Below, piece by piece: positions 1 to 11,759 of a stretch of 64,000 nt of DNA (position 1 is its first letter; each line of letters begins with the position of its first letter). The translations under genes and the position numbers were made by a program. The stretch spans positions 15,152,227-15,216,226 of the forward strand of contig OX459105.1 in assembly GCA_949775045.1 (NCBI GenBank). The letters run 5' to 3'. The DNA comes from Metridium senile. Taxonomy: Eukaryota > Cnidaria > Anthozoa > Actiniaria > Metridiidae. The notes under the pieces were generated by a model that was not told where the DNA came from, searched no databases, and saw only the letters and a program-made list of their open reading frames with translations.

Positions 1-165
1 ATGGATGAATGAATGGATTGATAGATTAATAATCAATGAATGAATGTAGGAATGCATGAACAAATAAGTAAATGGATGGATGTACGAATGATTAACTCAA
101 AAAATGAATGCATAAAAGTAAACGTGAATGAATGCATGAATGAATGAAAAGTAAATAGAAACTTC
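1..165. repeat. Degenerate TGAA/GAATG microsatellite in a HAUS3 intron
   Basis: Imperfect tandem ATGAATGA/ATGGATGA units. It lies just beyond the donor of the last visible HAUS3 exon. The same motif class recurs at 2312-2577, 9733-9850, 23600-23760 and 28160-28310. Confidence 0.85.
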
Positions 166-220
166 CAACACAATAATGAGCAATACAATGTTCTATTCCT
201 CTCATCACAATTCCCTGTAC

Positions 221-3200
221 CTGATCTTGTTTCGATGTGAAGTAGTCCTGCCTGGATATCTTCAAATCATAGTCCCCCTTCAGTATTCTAGTAGGCTGTA
301 GCTCAGCTAGTTCATGGATAAATGATGGTAGGGTTTTGTCTGTTATTTTCTTGATGTCATCTTTAATGTCATTTAGGGCTGACTGGGTCTCATTGACCTG
401 ATCCCTGATGAAAAACAAAATTGTAATGATCACAACATAATATCAAAAGGAAAAAAAGGAGAGATAAAGTACTATTATTAAGCGTTGATAGTTCCTTCAG
501 TAAGCTGTAAGCTGGTCTCCCAGGAAGCCGATGGTGCGCTCTTTTACCCCCTCTCTCCATCAATGCCCCGTTTTATGGGTATTTAAAGCTACTCAAAGCA
601 ACACAGAATGGAAAGATGTCGAAACAAGTGTGAGGCAACTGGGGATCAAACACATGACCTTTCCCGCGCAAGCCGCGCACTAACCAACTTAGCTACATGC
701 ACTTGTTCCAACAACAAAATCATATTGTATTTAACAGTGAGGAGACTCAAACAGTGAGCTCTTTGAGTTTTTTCTCATTTTATTTTTACTCTCACCCCTT
801 TTAGTGAATAGATAAGAAATGAGATGTATATTGAAAACTTAGTGATATGAATTCAATGATTCACTTTTAGAGGATTTAAAGCAGTAATAATAACCTGAAA
901 ATGTCAAGCTTTCACAGTTTAAGTGTTCTCAGTGTTAAGGGGATTTTTAATAAGAAGACCCTTAACAGTGAGGATACTCAAACTGTGAACGCTCATGGGA
1001 GGCAAGAAAGGGAACCAAAGTCAAAAAGAAGATTTCTTTCTTTTTATTGATAAGAATTAAGAGCAAGTTCAACTTGGAGAATCTTACTTTAGGTCTTAAA
1101 AGACAGTACAGGCAAGAACAGCAATGTTAAGGAAATGGGGATATATTTACCTTAGAGTGGCTACATCAGCAGCTTGTTGATGATGTAACATGGATTTCTG
1201 CTTGGCAAATCTCAATGCTGTTTGTACCCCAATGGCTGATGCTTGTGAATGAATCCTCTGACTTTCACTTGGAATGAAACTACAATGATGGAAATGAAAA
1301 ACATTTTACAATGTGTACAATACTAATGTGGATAACAAGAGAACCTATTTAAAGGTGGCAAGGAAGAGAGCAACAACACATGAAATAAACTCCACTCATA
1401 TTTCAAATGATCCTAAAATTTACCACTCGCCCATTACAGACGCACAAAAGTATTGACCACATTTAATGTATTCGCATACTTCTATGCATGGGAGTTTGTA
1501 CTTTAAACAGACACATTTGATGTGAAGTTGTCTGATTTTACCGAATAAGGCGTGTAAAAACTCATTTCGCAGCATAAAGTCTGTGCATAGAAGTATGCCA
1601 ATATATTAAAAGTGGTCATACTTTTGCGCTTTGCACTGTAAGTTATCTCCCCAATATTTGTAGTTCTGATCAAGAGGCAAACTGTGAGATTAAGATAAAT
1701 TTAATAAGTGCAACAGTGCTTATTCGAGTAAAAATTAATTTATATCTTATTTACTAACTCACATTGATTTTAGTCTTGCTAGTTCTTTACAGTCATTCAT
1801 GGTCACTTCTTCATTCTCACCTAAATTGAACATCATATCATGGGTGGTGAAATATTTCAAAACAAGATTACATCATTATTACCATCATTATTTCTTTTAT
1901 CATCATCATCATTCCTATCATCATTATCAGGGCTCGAAATAGCTGCCTGCCACAATGGACAAATGCCAGGCCAAATTTAAGGTTTGGCAGGTAAAAATCA
2001 TTATGAACTGCCAAATGGATAATACAACTGTAGTCAAAATTCACCAAAAATCATCTATCAATGTTTCGTTACCTGGAAGTGGCAGGCCAAATTTTTGTGC
2101 TATTTGGATCCCTGATTATCAACATCATCTTCATCTTCATTATATAAATTTGGTTAAAATAAAATGCAAGAATATTTTACAATGTACCTCTAATGAGAAG
2201 AGATGTTGGGTCACTGATCTCTAAAAGGTCATATCGAGACTTGTCATTTCTTCCTGCCATGTCTGCAATACCCTGGAATAAAAAAAGATTTGTTGATTGA
2301 CACTGGATCATCAGAATAAAAGAATGAATAAATGCATGAATGAATTTGTTTGTGAATAAGTGAGAATGAGAAGAATGGATAAATTGATGGATGAATGGAT
2401 GGGTGGATGAATGAATAAATGGATGGTTGAATGGATGAATGAATGGATGGATTATGAATTAATGGATGGTTGAATGGATAAATGAATGGATAAATGGATG
2501 AATTAATTATAATGGGTAACTGGATGAATGACTGGATGAATGAATGAGACAATGGATGAATGAAAAAATGAATGAATTACTAAAAATAGCATTATAACAA
2601 AATCAGTAGATACCTCAAAGAACTGTTTCTTAGTGTAGTTTGTCAAATCACTAGTAAAATATTCTTCTGACTCAAAGTATTCATTGTAGCCAAGCTGAGA
2701 CAGAAAAACCTTTCTGGTATTCAGGTCATCTGGAAAAGAAAAGTCATCACTTATACCTATAACCAGATAATCCAAAGAAAATCTTTGTGGTACTGGAAAG
2801 AGTCTTATTGGGGCTTTCATTTATTAGTTTATGGGGGGCTATGGGGGGGGGGGGGGGGGGTAGCAGTATTGAGAGGGGTCAAGTTATTTTTCTGAAGCTA
2901 TATAGGGAGGGAGGGGGGGGGGGGGGGTTCTTATTAATTTTATGCAGCTTTAGTAATAAACTGGGCAAACCAGGAAGGAGGGGTTGCATAATTATTTGGA
3001 AAGACAACATAAGATTTTGCCGACCCCCCCCCCCCCCCCTATATACTAATAAATGCTGAAAGCCCCCTAATTGCATTATGTGCAGAGTCAGGAAATTTGA
3101 CTGACATATGTTTTTGCAGAGAAAGCAAAACCAGATAATCCAGAGAAAAATCTTTGTGGCATTGGAAAGAGGCTTAATTGTATTATGTGCAGAGTCAGAA

Positions 3201-6200
3201 AATTTTACTGACATGATTTTTTTTTTGCAGAGAGAGGAAAACCAGAGAAAAATGTTTGTGGCCTTGGAAAGAACAAAACATCAAACAAACTCAATTCACA
3301 TATAATCCATGGTCGAGGCAGGACTTGAATCTGGATCACAGCCGTGAGAAGCACCTGGTAAACTTGCCTCCTCCGCAAGCAATTCTAGACTCTGGGCTTC
3401 CTTTAGCGGAACAAAAGGTGGGGGGAGGGTGAGGATGAGAGAAAAGAAGAGGAGGAGCCCATTCCTCTCCGGTTCGTATGACAAAGGAAACCCAGCCAGG
3501 TTGCCTGCGGAGGAGGCTACTGGTAAACCACTATGCAACATTATTGTACCCAATACATACAATGTTCTTTACCTGTACTAGTGTAAAAGTCTGTCAAATC
3601 ACATACAGTTTGCTGAAGCTCTTGAATAGCGCTATCCATCTTGAAGACCAGACATGAATGATGTTAGAATGATTTATAAAACTCATTAATAATTTATGAG
3701 AAATTAACAAAAGAAATCGTAACCGTGGAGAAAGTTGTATATCTGATACAACACTAGTGTTGTATAACCTGATTTGGATAAGTTTTTACTTGAAATTTCT
3801 TGGAAAGATTTATCTTGTAACATTGGTAAGATATGAAATAATTGACCTAGAAGTTACAGCATTGGCATCAAGGTTGTATCAGCAATACAATCCTGGGCCT
3901 TGATAACACAGATCTTCATGTTGTAAACATTACATACAGCTTTCAAGATTCAAGATGATGCATCTATAATCAAATATCAAATATGTTTTACCTGGTTGTT
4001 TATAGTCTGGCTTTTCTCTAGAAAGCTTTTGTACTTTTGTTTTTCTTTCTTTGTTATTTCATTCTGTTGGTTTAGTTGATGGCTGGACTTTGCTTTATGG
4101 AGGCTACAATTCACAGAATTATTAAATGCAATGATTAATGCAAGGGATATGATGATGACAGTAATAGTACTGATGATGATGATGATGATGATGATGGTGA
4201 TGATAATCACAATACAAAAAAACCTGCAATGTGGATATATAAGCAATTTTGCACTCCTCAAATTATCTGCAAAATTTTACCAAATTTGATGATTTTCTAG
4301 ATTTTTTCCCCATAAATTATAAAAATCAGTACTTATTTCAAAATTTGCGGCAGTTTCATAAATTTATGAAATCGGTAGGGTCTTGTGGCAGTTTCATAAA
4401 TTTATGAAATCGGTAAGGTCTCGCTATAGTTTCATAAATTTATGAAATCGGTAAGGTCTCGCGCTGGCCTAAAGCAAAAATAGTGCTGTTTTTAATGAAT
4501 TTTGTTGTTAGATAATTATTCTTTGTTAAAAATAGCAGAATTAGGAAAATGCCAATAATTGTTATTTTTTGGTATTAAAATTTAGGAATCCATCATAAAT
4601 GACAGTTTTTTTTCAAAGTGCAAAATTGCAAATCCACATTGCAGGTTGTTACAATTCCTTCTAGCATTAATTACCTTAATTTATTTCTCTGAAAAACAAG
4701 GTTGTGTAATCTTTTATTGCTCACTTCATGTTTCTGCTTAGCAGCTTGGATTTCTTCTCTGAAATTATTATCCAAAGCATTTAAAAACATTTATAAGGAA
4801 CCTTTGAACTGGCAACACTCAATTATTATATTTTTATTAGTATAAATTAATACACAAGTGATAATCATAAATTATAGAAAATTGTGGGCAGCGATTGGTC
4901 TAGAAAGAAATTATGACTGAATTTATTCACAGGTCTGCAAATAAGCGCCAGTCATTGGACAAATGTCCGATAAAAAGCAGAATTTGACTGGTAAATGACC
5001 GTTTCTGGTCGGATATTTGACTGATCAAATTTCACTTAAAATAGTATGAATAAGGTATTTATTTATTTCTTTTTTATTATGTTCACTCAAAATATTTTTG
5101 TCCGACCAGACTAGGTTTTTGACAGGTCAAACTTGCCTCTGGCCTGACAAATGACCAGCTTATAGAAAAAATTATTTGCAGCCCTGTATTCAGAATAGTC
5201 CTTTTCACAGTTCCGTTCAGTGACCCTGAATAATAGTTTCAAGTTGAGGTACACATTGTTGCGCATAGCAAAACTATAATTTATCATGCACAACAACGCA
5301 AACCTCGACTTGGAATATCATTCGTGGTCACTGAACGGAACTGTGAAAAGGACTATTCTGAATTATGGCTATTATATTCACCAATATTCACTTTGCCTTC
5401 GGTGAATAATTATTAAATACTAACAGGTTCCCATTTAAATCTGTCTGTACTTTCCCATTTAAATCTGTACTTTCCCATTTAAATCTATACTTATGCAAAT
5501 TGTGTTGATGTGTGCTAAACACACAGATCAACCAATCAGAGTATATTATTTCTGAAGTGAACTTCTATGATTGGTTGATCTGTGTGTTTAGCACACATCA
5601 ACAAAATTTGCATAAGTACAGATTTATATGGGAAAGTACAGATTTAAATGGGAACCTGTTTTACTACACATTATATTACTTATAATGTCAATTAGACCTC
5701 ACTTAATAGAAAATGATTATTACACTTAAAGAAGAATAAGAATGGAATAAGAATCTACCTCAAAGAATCGACTGGTGTACTTTCTTTTCCAGAACTTTGC
5801 ATATATGACAATGCCTCACTCAGTTTCTCACCCTATAAAGAAAATATATATTGAATGCAATAAAAATTAAGTAAAATAAATCGAAGAATAAAAAATGAAA
5901 CATCAGACAGCAACACCAACACCAACAGGCTTTCTCAAGACTACACTCACCTGGACGATCCCAACTCATCAACATCATTTACACCTGGGTTCAAACCATT
6001 CAAACATGTATATCAGACCAACACCAACAGCCTTACACAATAGAGGGGAGTAAAATGAGCACACCATCTGCCTCTAGTTAACCAGTCAATGAGTGTCACA
6101 ATTAAGCCACTAACGTAAACAGAGTTTACCATTCAAACAACAGTCTTTCTTACAGCTTTGTACAATGTAACCATCACAACTCATCAACATTGCGTACACG

Positions 6201-7481
6201 TAGCAGCTTACAGGCCATTCAAACATCGACACAAACACCAACAGTCTTTCTCAAGGCTTTGTACAATGTGACCATCACAACTCATCAACATTGCTTACAT
6301 GTAGCAGCATACAGGCCATTCAAACATCGACACAAACACCAACAGTCTTTCTCAAGGCTTTGTACAATGTGACCATCACAACTCATCAACATTGCTTACA
6401 CGTACATGTAGCAGGTTTCAGACCATTCAAACATCAGACACTAACACCAACGGTCTTTCTTTTCAGTTTTGTACAATGTAACCATCATAACTCATCAACA
6501 TTGCTTACATGTAGCAGCTTACAGGCCATTCAAACATCGACACAAACACCAACAGTCTTTCTCAAGGCTTTGTACAATGTGACCATCACAACTCATCAAC
6601 ATTGCTTACACGTACATGTAGCAGGTTTCAGACCATTCAAACATCAGACACTAACACCAATGGTCTTTCTTTTCAGTTTTGTACAATGTAACCATCACAA
6701 CTCATCAACATTGCTTACATGTAGCAGGTTTCAGACAATTCCAACATCGACACAAACACCAACAGTCTTTCTTACGGCTTTGTACAATGTACATCTGTAG
6801 CCATCACAACTCATCAACATCGCTTACACCTGAGTTCAGACCATTCAAACATCAGACAACAACACCAACAGCCTTCCTCACGACTGCATATAAGCCCTGA
6901 CTATATCATATTTTAACATCACTTTCACCTGGCATCATTTTAATACCTCAATGATCCCGTCTCCTGATGAAACCAATTCATTGTATCTACAACAGAAGAA
7001 AAAAATTATTCATAATAAGATTATATAACATTTTTTAATGAGTCTCTAAGTTAGATTGTGTAAATCATAGAAGTAGAAGAATCATAGAGGAAATCATATA
7101 ATTAATCCACGTTTTTACAGGGGAAATCTCACTGCTTGTATTAAAGTTTATAAATAAATTTCAGTTGGTCATCAGATGTCAACATTTTCATTTTATCAAA
7201 TTTTAGATTTTTACAGTTAAAATTCCCGATCAAACACGATTATCTATATTATATCTAATACTCTTTAATACATAATATCTGTACGATTACCTTGTAATTT
7301 CATCATCAGTAACAGTATTATCACCATCGATATCCGACTCAATACAGTCAACAAACCATTCCAAGAATGAAATACAAGATTCGTTTTCAAACATCCATTC
7401 TAGACTCTCTCCAGTTAAGTCCTTAGCTGATGGGCAGCCAATACGTCGTAGAGAACGAACCAGGCGATCTCCGTGGCTCAT
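221..7481 (-). CDS. HAUS3: HAUS augmin-like complex subunit 3, N-terminal 380 codons (3' end outside window)
   Basis: Exons in transcript order: 7291-7481, 6947-6986, 5759-5832, 4675-4758, 3992-4103, 3573-3639, 2614-2729, 2188-2272, 1763-1820, 1151-1279, 221-404. All have GT-AG borders and the frame stays open through every junction. HAUS3 is a coiled-coil subunit of augmin, which recruits gamma-tubulin to spindle microtubules for branching nucleation. Recognisable segments are the N-terminal 'LTGESLEWMFEN', the central 'LTNYTKKQFFEV' (vertebrate LYTKKQFFQG), and 'LKGDYDLKISRQDYFTSK' near residue 365 (vertebrate VKGDFDLQIAKQDYYTAR). Much of the remainder is predicted helix rich in Glu, Lys and Gln. 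The start at 7481 opens the conserved MSxGxxxVxxLxxIG segment. About 220 C-terminal residues expected from the human protein (about 600) lie to the left of base 221. The gene is head to head with TTC4. Introns are full of repeats. Assignment is firm; the 40-bp exon 2 is supported only by frame and splice sites. Confidence 0.93.
629..701 (-). repeat. tRNA-derived SINE or tRNA pseudogene fragment
   Basis: Read on the minus strand, the segment has an A-box-like TAGCTAAGTTGGTTAGTGCG (676-695), an anticodon-arm-like GC stem, and a B-box-like GTTTGATCCCC (about 641-650), spaced as in a tRNA. The acceptor arms do not pair well, so it is more likely a tRNA-derived SINE head than a functional tRNA. 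It lies in a HAUS3 intron. Confidence 0.55.
1433..1642. mobile_element. Inverted-repeat MITE (family X)
   Basis: The left end ATTACAGACGCACAAAAG and right end CTTTTGCGCTTTGCACTGTAA are imperfect inverted termini. They continue into further paired segments (GCATACTTCTATGCA... near 1480, TGCATAGAAGTATGC near 1590). No reading frame is present. It sits in a HAUS3 intron. Confidence 0.65.
2312..2577. repeat. ATGGATGA/ATGAATGA microsatellite
   Basis: Long imperfect run of 4-bp ATGG/ATGA units between HAUS3 exons 8 and 7. The translated reading frames across it are repeat artefacts. Confidence 0.85.
2808..3070. mobile_element. MITE with long G and C homopolymer runs
   Basis: Terminal inverted repeats pair TTGGGGCTTTCATTTATTAG (2808) with CTAATAAATGCTGAAAGCCC (to 3068). 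Just inside each end lies a homopolymer: about 18 G at 2843, about 15 G at 2913, and about 15 C at 3026. It sits in a HAUS3 intron. Boundaries are approximate. Confidence 0.65.
3364..3519. mobile_element. Short MITE
   Basis: Inverted ends TGCCTCCTCCGCA (about 3365) and TGCGGAGGAGGC (3506-3517), with a second inner pair (CTGGGCTTCCTTTA versus ACAAAGGAAACCCAG). Non-coding, in HAUS3 intron 6. Confidence 0.6.
4344..4462. repeat. Three tandem copies of a palindrome-containing unit
   Basis: A unit of about 42 bp occurs three times. It is centred on the palindrome TTTCATAAATTTATGAAA and followed by TCGGTAGGGTCT or TCGGTAAGGTCT. It lies in HAUS3 intron 4, close to the branch region of exon 4. Confidence 0.85.
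5188..5364. mobile_element. Hairpin MITE, family A, copy 1
   Basis: Near-perfect inverted repeat: ATTCAGAATAGTCCTTTTCA on the left and its complement on the right, arms about 75 bp. Internal landmarks are AGTTTCAAGTTGAGGT and GCATAGCAAAACTATAATTT. Further copies lie at 11781, 16604 and 21428. Confidence 0.88.
5422..5661. mobile_element. Hairpin MITE, family C, copy 1
   Basis: The ends AACAGGTTCCCATTTAAATC and its complement enclose direct subterminal copies of CCCATTTAAATCTGTACTTT and a long internal stem around GATCAACCAATCAGAG. A second copy is at 53432 in ZnT7. Confidence 0.88.
5896..6895. repeat. Minisatellite, period about 100-110 bp, about eight copies
   Basis: The units share CAACAGTCTTTCTCAAGGCT, TTTGTACAATGTGACCATCA, CAACTCATCAACATTGCTTA and CAGGCCATTCAAACATC. 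Unit starts are spaced about 98-110 bp apart. It fills most of HAUS3 intron 2. The periodic open frames in it are not genes. Confidence 0.9.
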
Positions 7482-7643
7482 TTCGACTTATTTCGAGCTA
7501 TTTCGGTCCACTTTTGGAGAATAAATCTTTTCGTAGCATTTTTGTGTTTTGAAGTTTTCGCGCCTGATTTTACGCATGCGCAAAAGCGTTTGTCATCTAC
7601 CACAGGCAACCCATTTACTCTTTATTTATCCATATTTTCCAAG
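7482..7643. promoter_or_regulatory. Divergent promoter between HAUS3 and TTC4
   Basis: Only 162 bp separate the two start codons. The stretch holds ACGCATGCGCA (7572-7582), a good match to the NRF1 palindrome. CCAAGATGGCGGA (7639-7651), a YY1-type site, overlaps the TTC4 start codon. No TATA box is seen. Binding is inferred from known consensus motifs. Confidence 0.6.
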
Positions 7644-10600
7644 ATGGCGGACGGAGGAGAGAAAAAATTGAAAACTGCGGCAGAACTCGACGTAGAGTTA
7701 GACGACTATCTTGATAAACTAATGGCCAAAAAGAAAACGAAATATACAGGTGGTTTCTCTGAAGAAAACTGGGAAGAGGTGAATAGATTTGCTTTATTTT
7801 GAAAACAGTAATTTACTACACGTGATCCGATGTGGTCTAAATTCGTACATGTATGTTTTCTATAAAACGAATTGAAGAGAAAAAATGGCAAAAGCATATT
7901 GAAGAATGTATTTTTGAATGTATCATCATAAGTAACAAACGATTGTAATAGCTATTAGTTCGTAATTTTGCGGTCTTTTGGGATCGTCAGCCATTTTTGA
8001 GAAATGTTGTTAAAAACACTTTTGTTAATGTTATTGATAAAATGAGGTTCAAGAGCAGCGACGATAAGAATGTGTTGTGTGAATGACTGTTTACTGCATT
8101 GTTGTGTGTAAGAAATAATTCGAATAGCCAATCGTTTACGATTTGTGTTTTTTTTTTTGTGGTTGTCTCAATTTTTTGTTTACATTTTTTTCAACGTGAT
8201 AATTATATGGGTCTGTTAATTGACCTATTTTGCTTTTCCTAGTTGTTTATATTTAATAAATTATATATACACCTACTCCATATATTATTCTACCTTGATA
8301 ATTACGCCATAATTGCAATTAAACTCATCACAAAGAAAATATTATGGGTAAACACTTAAAATAAGTTGCCCAGGCTAGGAAAGATTGTGGAAGGTAATGT
8401 CAGCAAAACAAGACAAATATGATTTTGATGTGTTGTGTTGATGTTGTATTTTCATGTGTTATGTTCTAATAGGAAATGGAAAGGATACCATTTTTCAGCA
8501 GTAAACCAATCAAAGATGGGGATGAAGTGAGTCCTGAAATGGCAGCACTACAGGCTTTGAGATATGAAGACGAGAATCCTACTGGTATGAGCTATTGTTA
8601 TCATCATTGTGACCATTGTCATTGCCACCACAATCATCATCACCATCATCATAAGCAGCATCATTATCATCCATCACCGTCATCAGCTGAATCATTATCA
8701 TCATTTATCAGTTTTATTATTATCATCATCATCAGTGTCATTATTATCATCACCATCAGTGTCATTATTATCATCATTATCAGTGTCATTATTATCAGTG
8801 TCATCATTATCAAAGTCATTATCATCATCTTTATTGTTATTATTATCTGAAGATCATTACCATTATCATTATCAGTGTCATCATCATCAATTCAGATTAT
8901 GCGCATTTGAAAATTTGTATTGAAGATTGAATTTGCGCAATATAAATTAATAAATTATTATTATTATTATTATTATTAAGATCATTATCATCATCTTTAT
9001 TATTTAAATTATTATCAAGGTCATTATCATCATCTTTATTACTATTATCAAGGTCATTATCATCATCATCTGTGTCATCATTATCATCATCAAAGTGCAG
9101 TGGCAGAGCAATAATAGATGTGTCAATGATCTCCACAGCAGTCGAATAATGATGATAAACCAGGTCATCATTTTCATAATAGTTTTGATTCCATTTTAGT
9201 GGCATCATAATTGTTAGCCTGGCTTACATGTTTTTTTCTTAGACCTTTTCTCAAACTTAACCCAGAAAATGTAAAGCAGGCTTAACATAGTTGTTTATAT
9301 ATCATAATGTGATTATTAAAATCACTATCACCATGATTGTGAATATATCCATATTAAATCTAAAACGCCTTTGTACGTGGGTGTGTTTGTCATTATAAAT
9401 CTTTGTTACTACCATGTAGGATAAATTTATTTTATTGTTACCAAGCTTTCGACTTAGCGTCCGTCTTCAGGGCATGAATGAGCTACTTTATTTACATATC
9501 TATATTGCTATATAAAATACTGTTTTGTATTCTTTCAGCCAAAGCAGAAGCCTTCAAGGAAGAAGGCAATTATGAATATAAAAACAAGAATTTCAGAAAG
9601 GCTATTATTGCATACACTGAAGGCATTGTTGCAAAAAGTGATGATAAAAATCTGAATGCAATTTTATATACGAACAGAGCCACAGTCAACTTTACATTAG
9701 GTGAGCAGAATAGATCAATAAATAAACAAACCATCGCGTGTATAAACAAATGACAAAAATAAAGAAATGAATGAACAAATGAGTGTATAAATGAATGGCT
9801 GAATGAATAAATAAATGGGCAAATGGGTGAATGAATAAATAAATGAATGAGGGTTCATTGGCATATAAAAGAATAAATGATAAATTACAGCAGTTGATCA
9901 AACTCCCCAGAAAGCATATGATAGTGTGCATTCAAAATGACCAACAAATGCTGCTGTTTTTAATAGGTAACAACAGATCTGCTCTCAAAGATGCACTTCA
10001 GGCTCGTAAATTTAATCCAAATTACATGAAAGCTATTGTGAGAGGTTTGTATATCTTCATTAATTTTTTAAACTTCCAGTTTTTAGATGTTCATGATTTC
10101 TATATGTATTTGCAAGTTTCAAGTTTCTACCAGTTTTTTGAGATGTTCATGACAAAAACCTTTTAAATGAAAGTCATGATTTCTCCTAATATAGTTTGCA
10201 TGTATTTGAATCAAGTTATTTTTTTAAACTGTTTGTTTTAGGCGCAGGTGCTGCGTTTAACATCAAGTTATATGATCATGTTATAAGATGGTGTGATGAA
10301 GGGCTCAAGATATCCTTTGATGATGATGATATTGATGATGATATTGATGATGATATTGATGATGATATTGATGATGATGATTGTGATCATTCTAATGTTG
10401 TTGACAATGATTATGTTGATTATGATGATGTTGATTAAGATGATGCTAAATAAATGTTTTTGGTGATGTTGATGCTTATGATGTTGATGATTATGTTGAT
10501 TGTGATGATGCTAATGTTGTTGATGATGGCGATGATGATGATATTGATGATTTTTGTAAATGTTTTTGTCACTCGGTATAGATGTAATTTGTCATGTTGA

Positions 10601-11717
10601 TGATTATTATGATGTTGATGATGATAATGATGGTTATGAAATTGATGAGGGCCAGTGATGATAACAATGATGATGATGGTACTAGTGTTGTTGATAATGA
10701 TGATAACGATGATCATGAATTTGATAATGGTATAAATGATGATGATAATCCGATAGCAATGATGATGATGATGGTGCACGTGTTGTTGATGACGATGATC
10801 ATGATTAAAATGATAGTTTATAATGATGAAAATGATGATGATAATCCGATAGCAATGATGATTACAGTGATGTTGATAATTATTATGATAACTACAATGT
10901 ATTTAAGATAATAACAATGATAGCAACATTATGATTCATATCTATAAGATGCTATATCGTTGCCTCTGTTCGTTGCCTTAACATGTTTACATCGAACCTG
11001 ACAATACCAAGCTTCAAAGTTTCAGAAAAGATGCTGTCACAGAGAAGGTTTGTTTCGTCTTAACTCGAGCCTGTGTTGTCTGCAGTTTGCGGAGTTGCAA
11101 GGAAGAGAAACAGAAGATCTCAGTTTCCTTTGCTCTTTAATTACGCAGATAGACTGCAAAACAGTCCCTACGCGAAAACTCCGAGGAAACGAGTTATTGA
11201 AGTTCGATCGAGTGGAATTCTGTTTTTAAAATTTGGCCTTGTGTGTCTCAATCTATACACACAACTACAATTCATCATCAACAACACACAGAAGGCCAAT
11301 TTGAAAACTTGTACTCGTACTCAATCTCGTACTCGTTGTCAAATCTAAAGTTCCCTATTGACTCGATCGAGCTTCAGTCTAACTTCAACTCGTTTCCTCG
11401 GAGTTTTCGCTTAAAAGTAGGGACTGTTTTGAAGTCTACTCTAGATATCATGTCTATTGGCTTACAGGGGGAAATGTCAAACCTTTGATATTTGTGTTTA
11501 TTTTTAAGAAAAAAGATGAAAGAGACAAACGAAAAGCGAAGCAAGTCAGAAAGAAAATGTATGAAGAACGATTTTCAATTATTGAAGAAATAAAAGTAAG
11601 TTACAAGGAATAATTATTAGTCATAATTTTTAAATGGATTAGTCAGTCAATCTACTGCCTGGTTGATTGATTGATAGATTAATCCATTAAGTGATCAATT
11701 GGTTGATTGATAGTTTG

Positions 11718-11759
<42 letters not shown>

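Noticed and set aside
629..701. Functional tRNA gene
   Set aside because: A and B boxes are present but acceptor and anticodon arms pair poorly; better explained as SINE sequence.
5896..6895. Regularly spaced repeats suggestive of a CRISPR array
   Set aside because: The units are adjacent with no unique spacers, the window is eukaryotic, and the block lies in a HAUS3 intron; it is a minisatellite.
8476..9208. His/Ile-rich and Asp/Asn-rich frames that could be metal-binding proteins
   Set aside because: Translations of TCA/GAT repeats; only the first 37 codons (8473-8584) are real TTC4 exon.
10310..10990. Continuation of the TTC4 frame into an Asp-rich tail as an alternative protein end
   Set aside because: The conserved TPR-flanking helix resumes exactly after the AT-AC intron, and the Asp stretch is GAT repeat.
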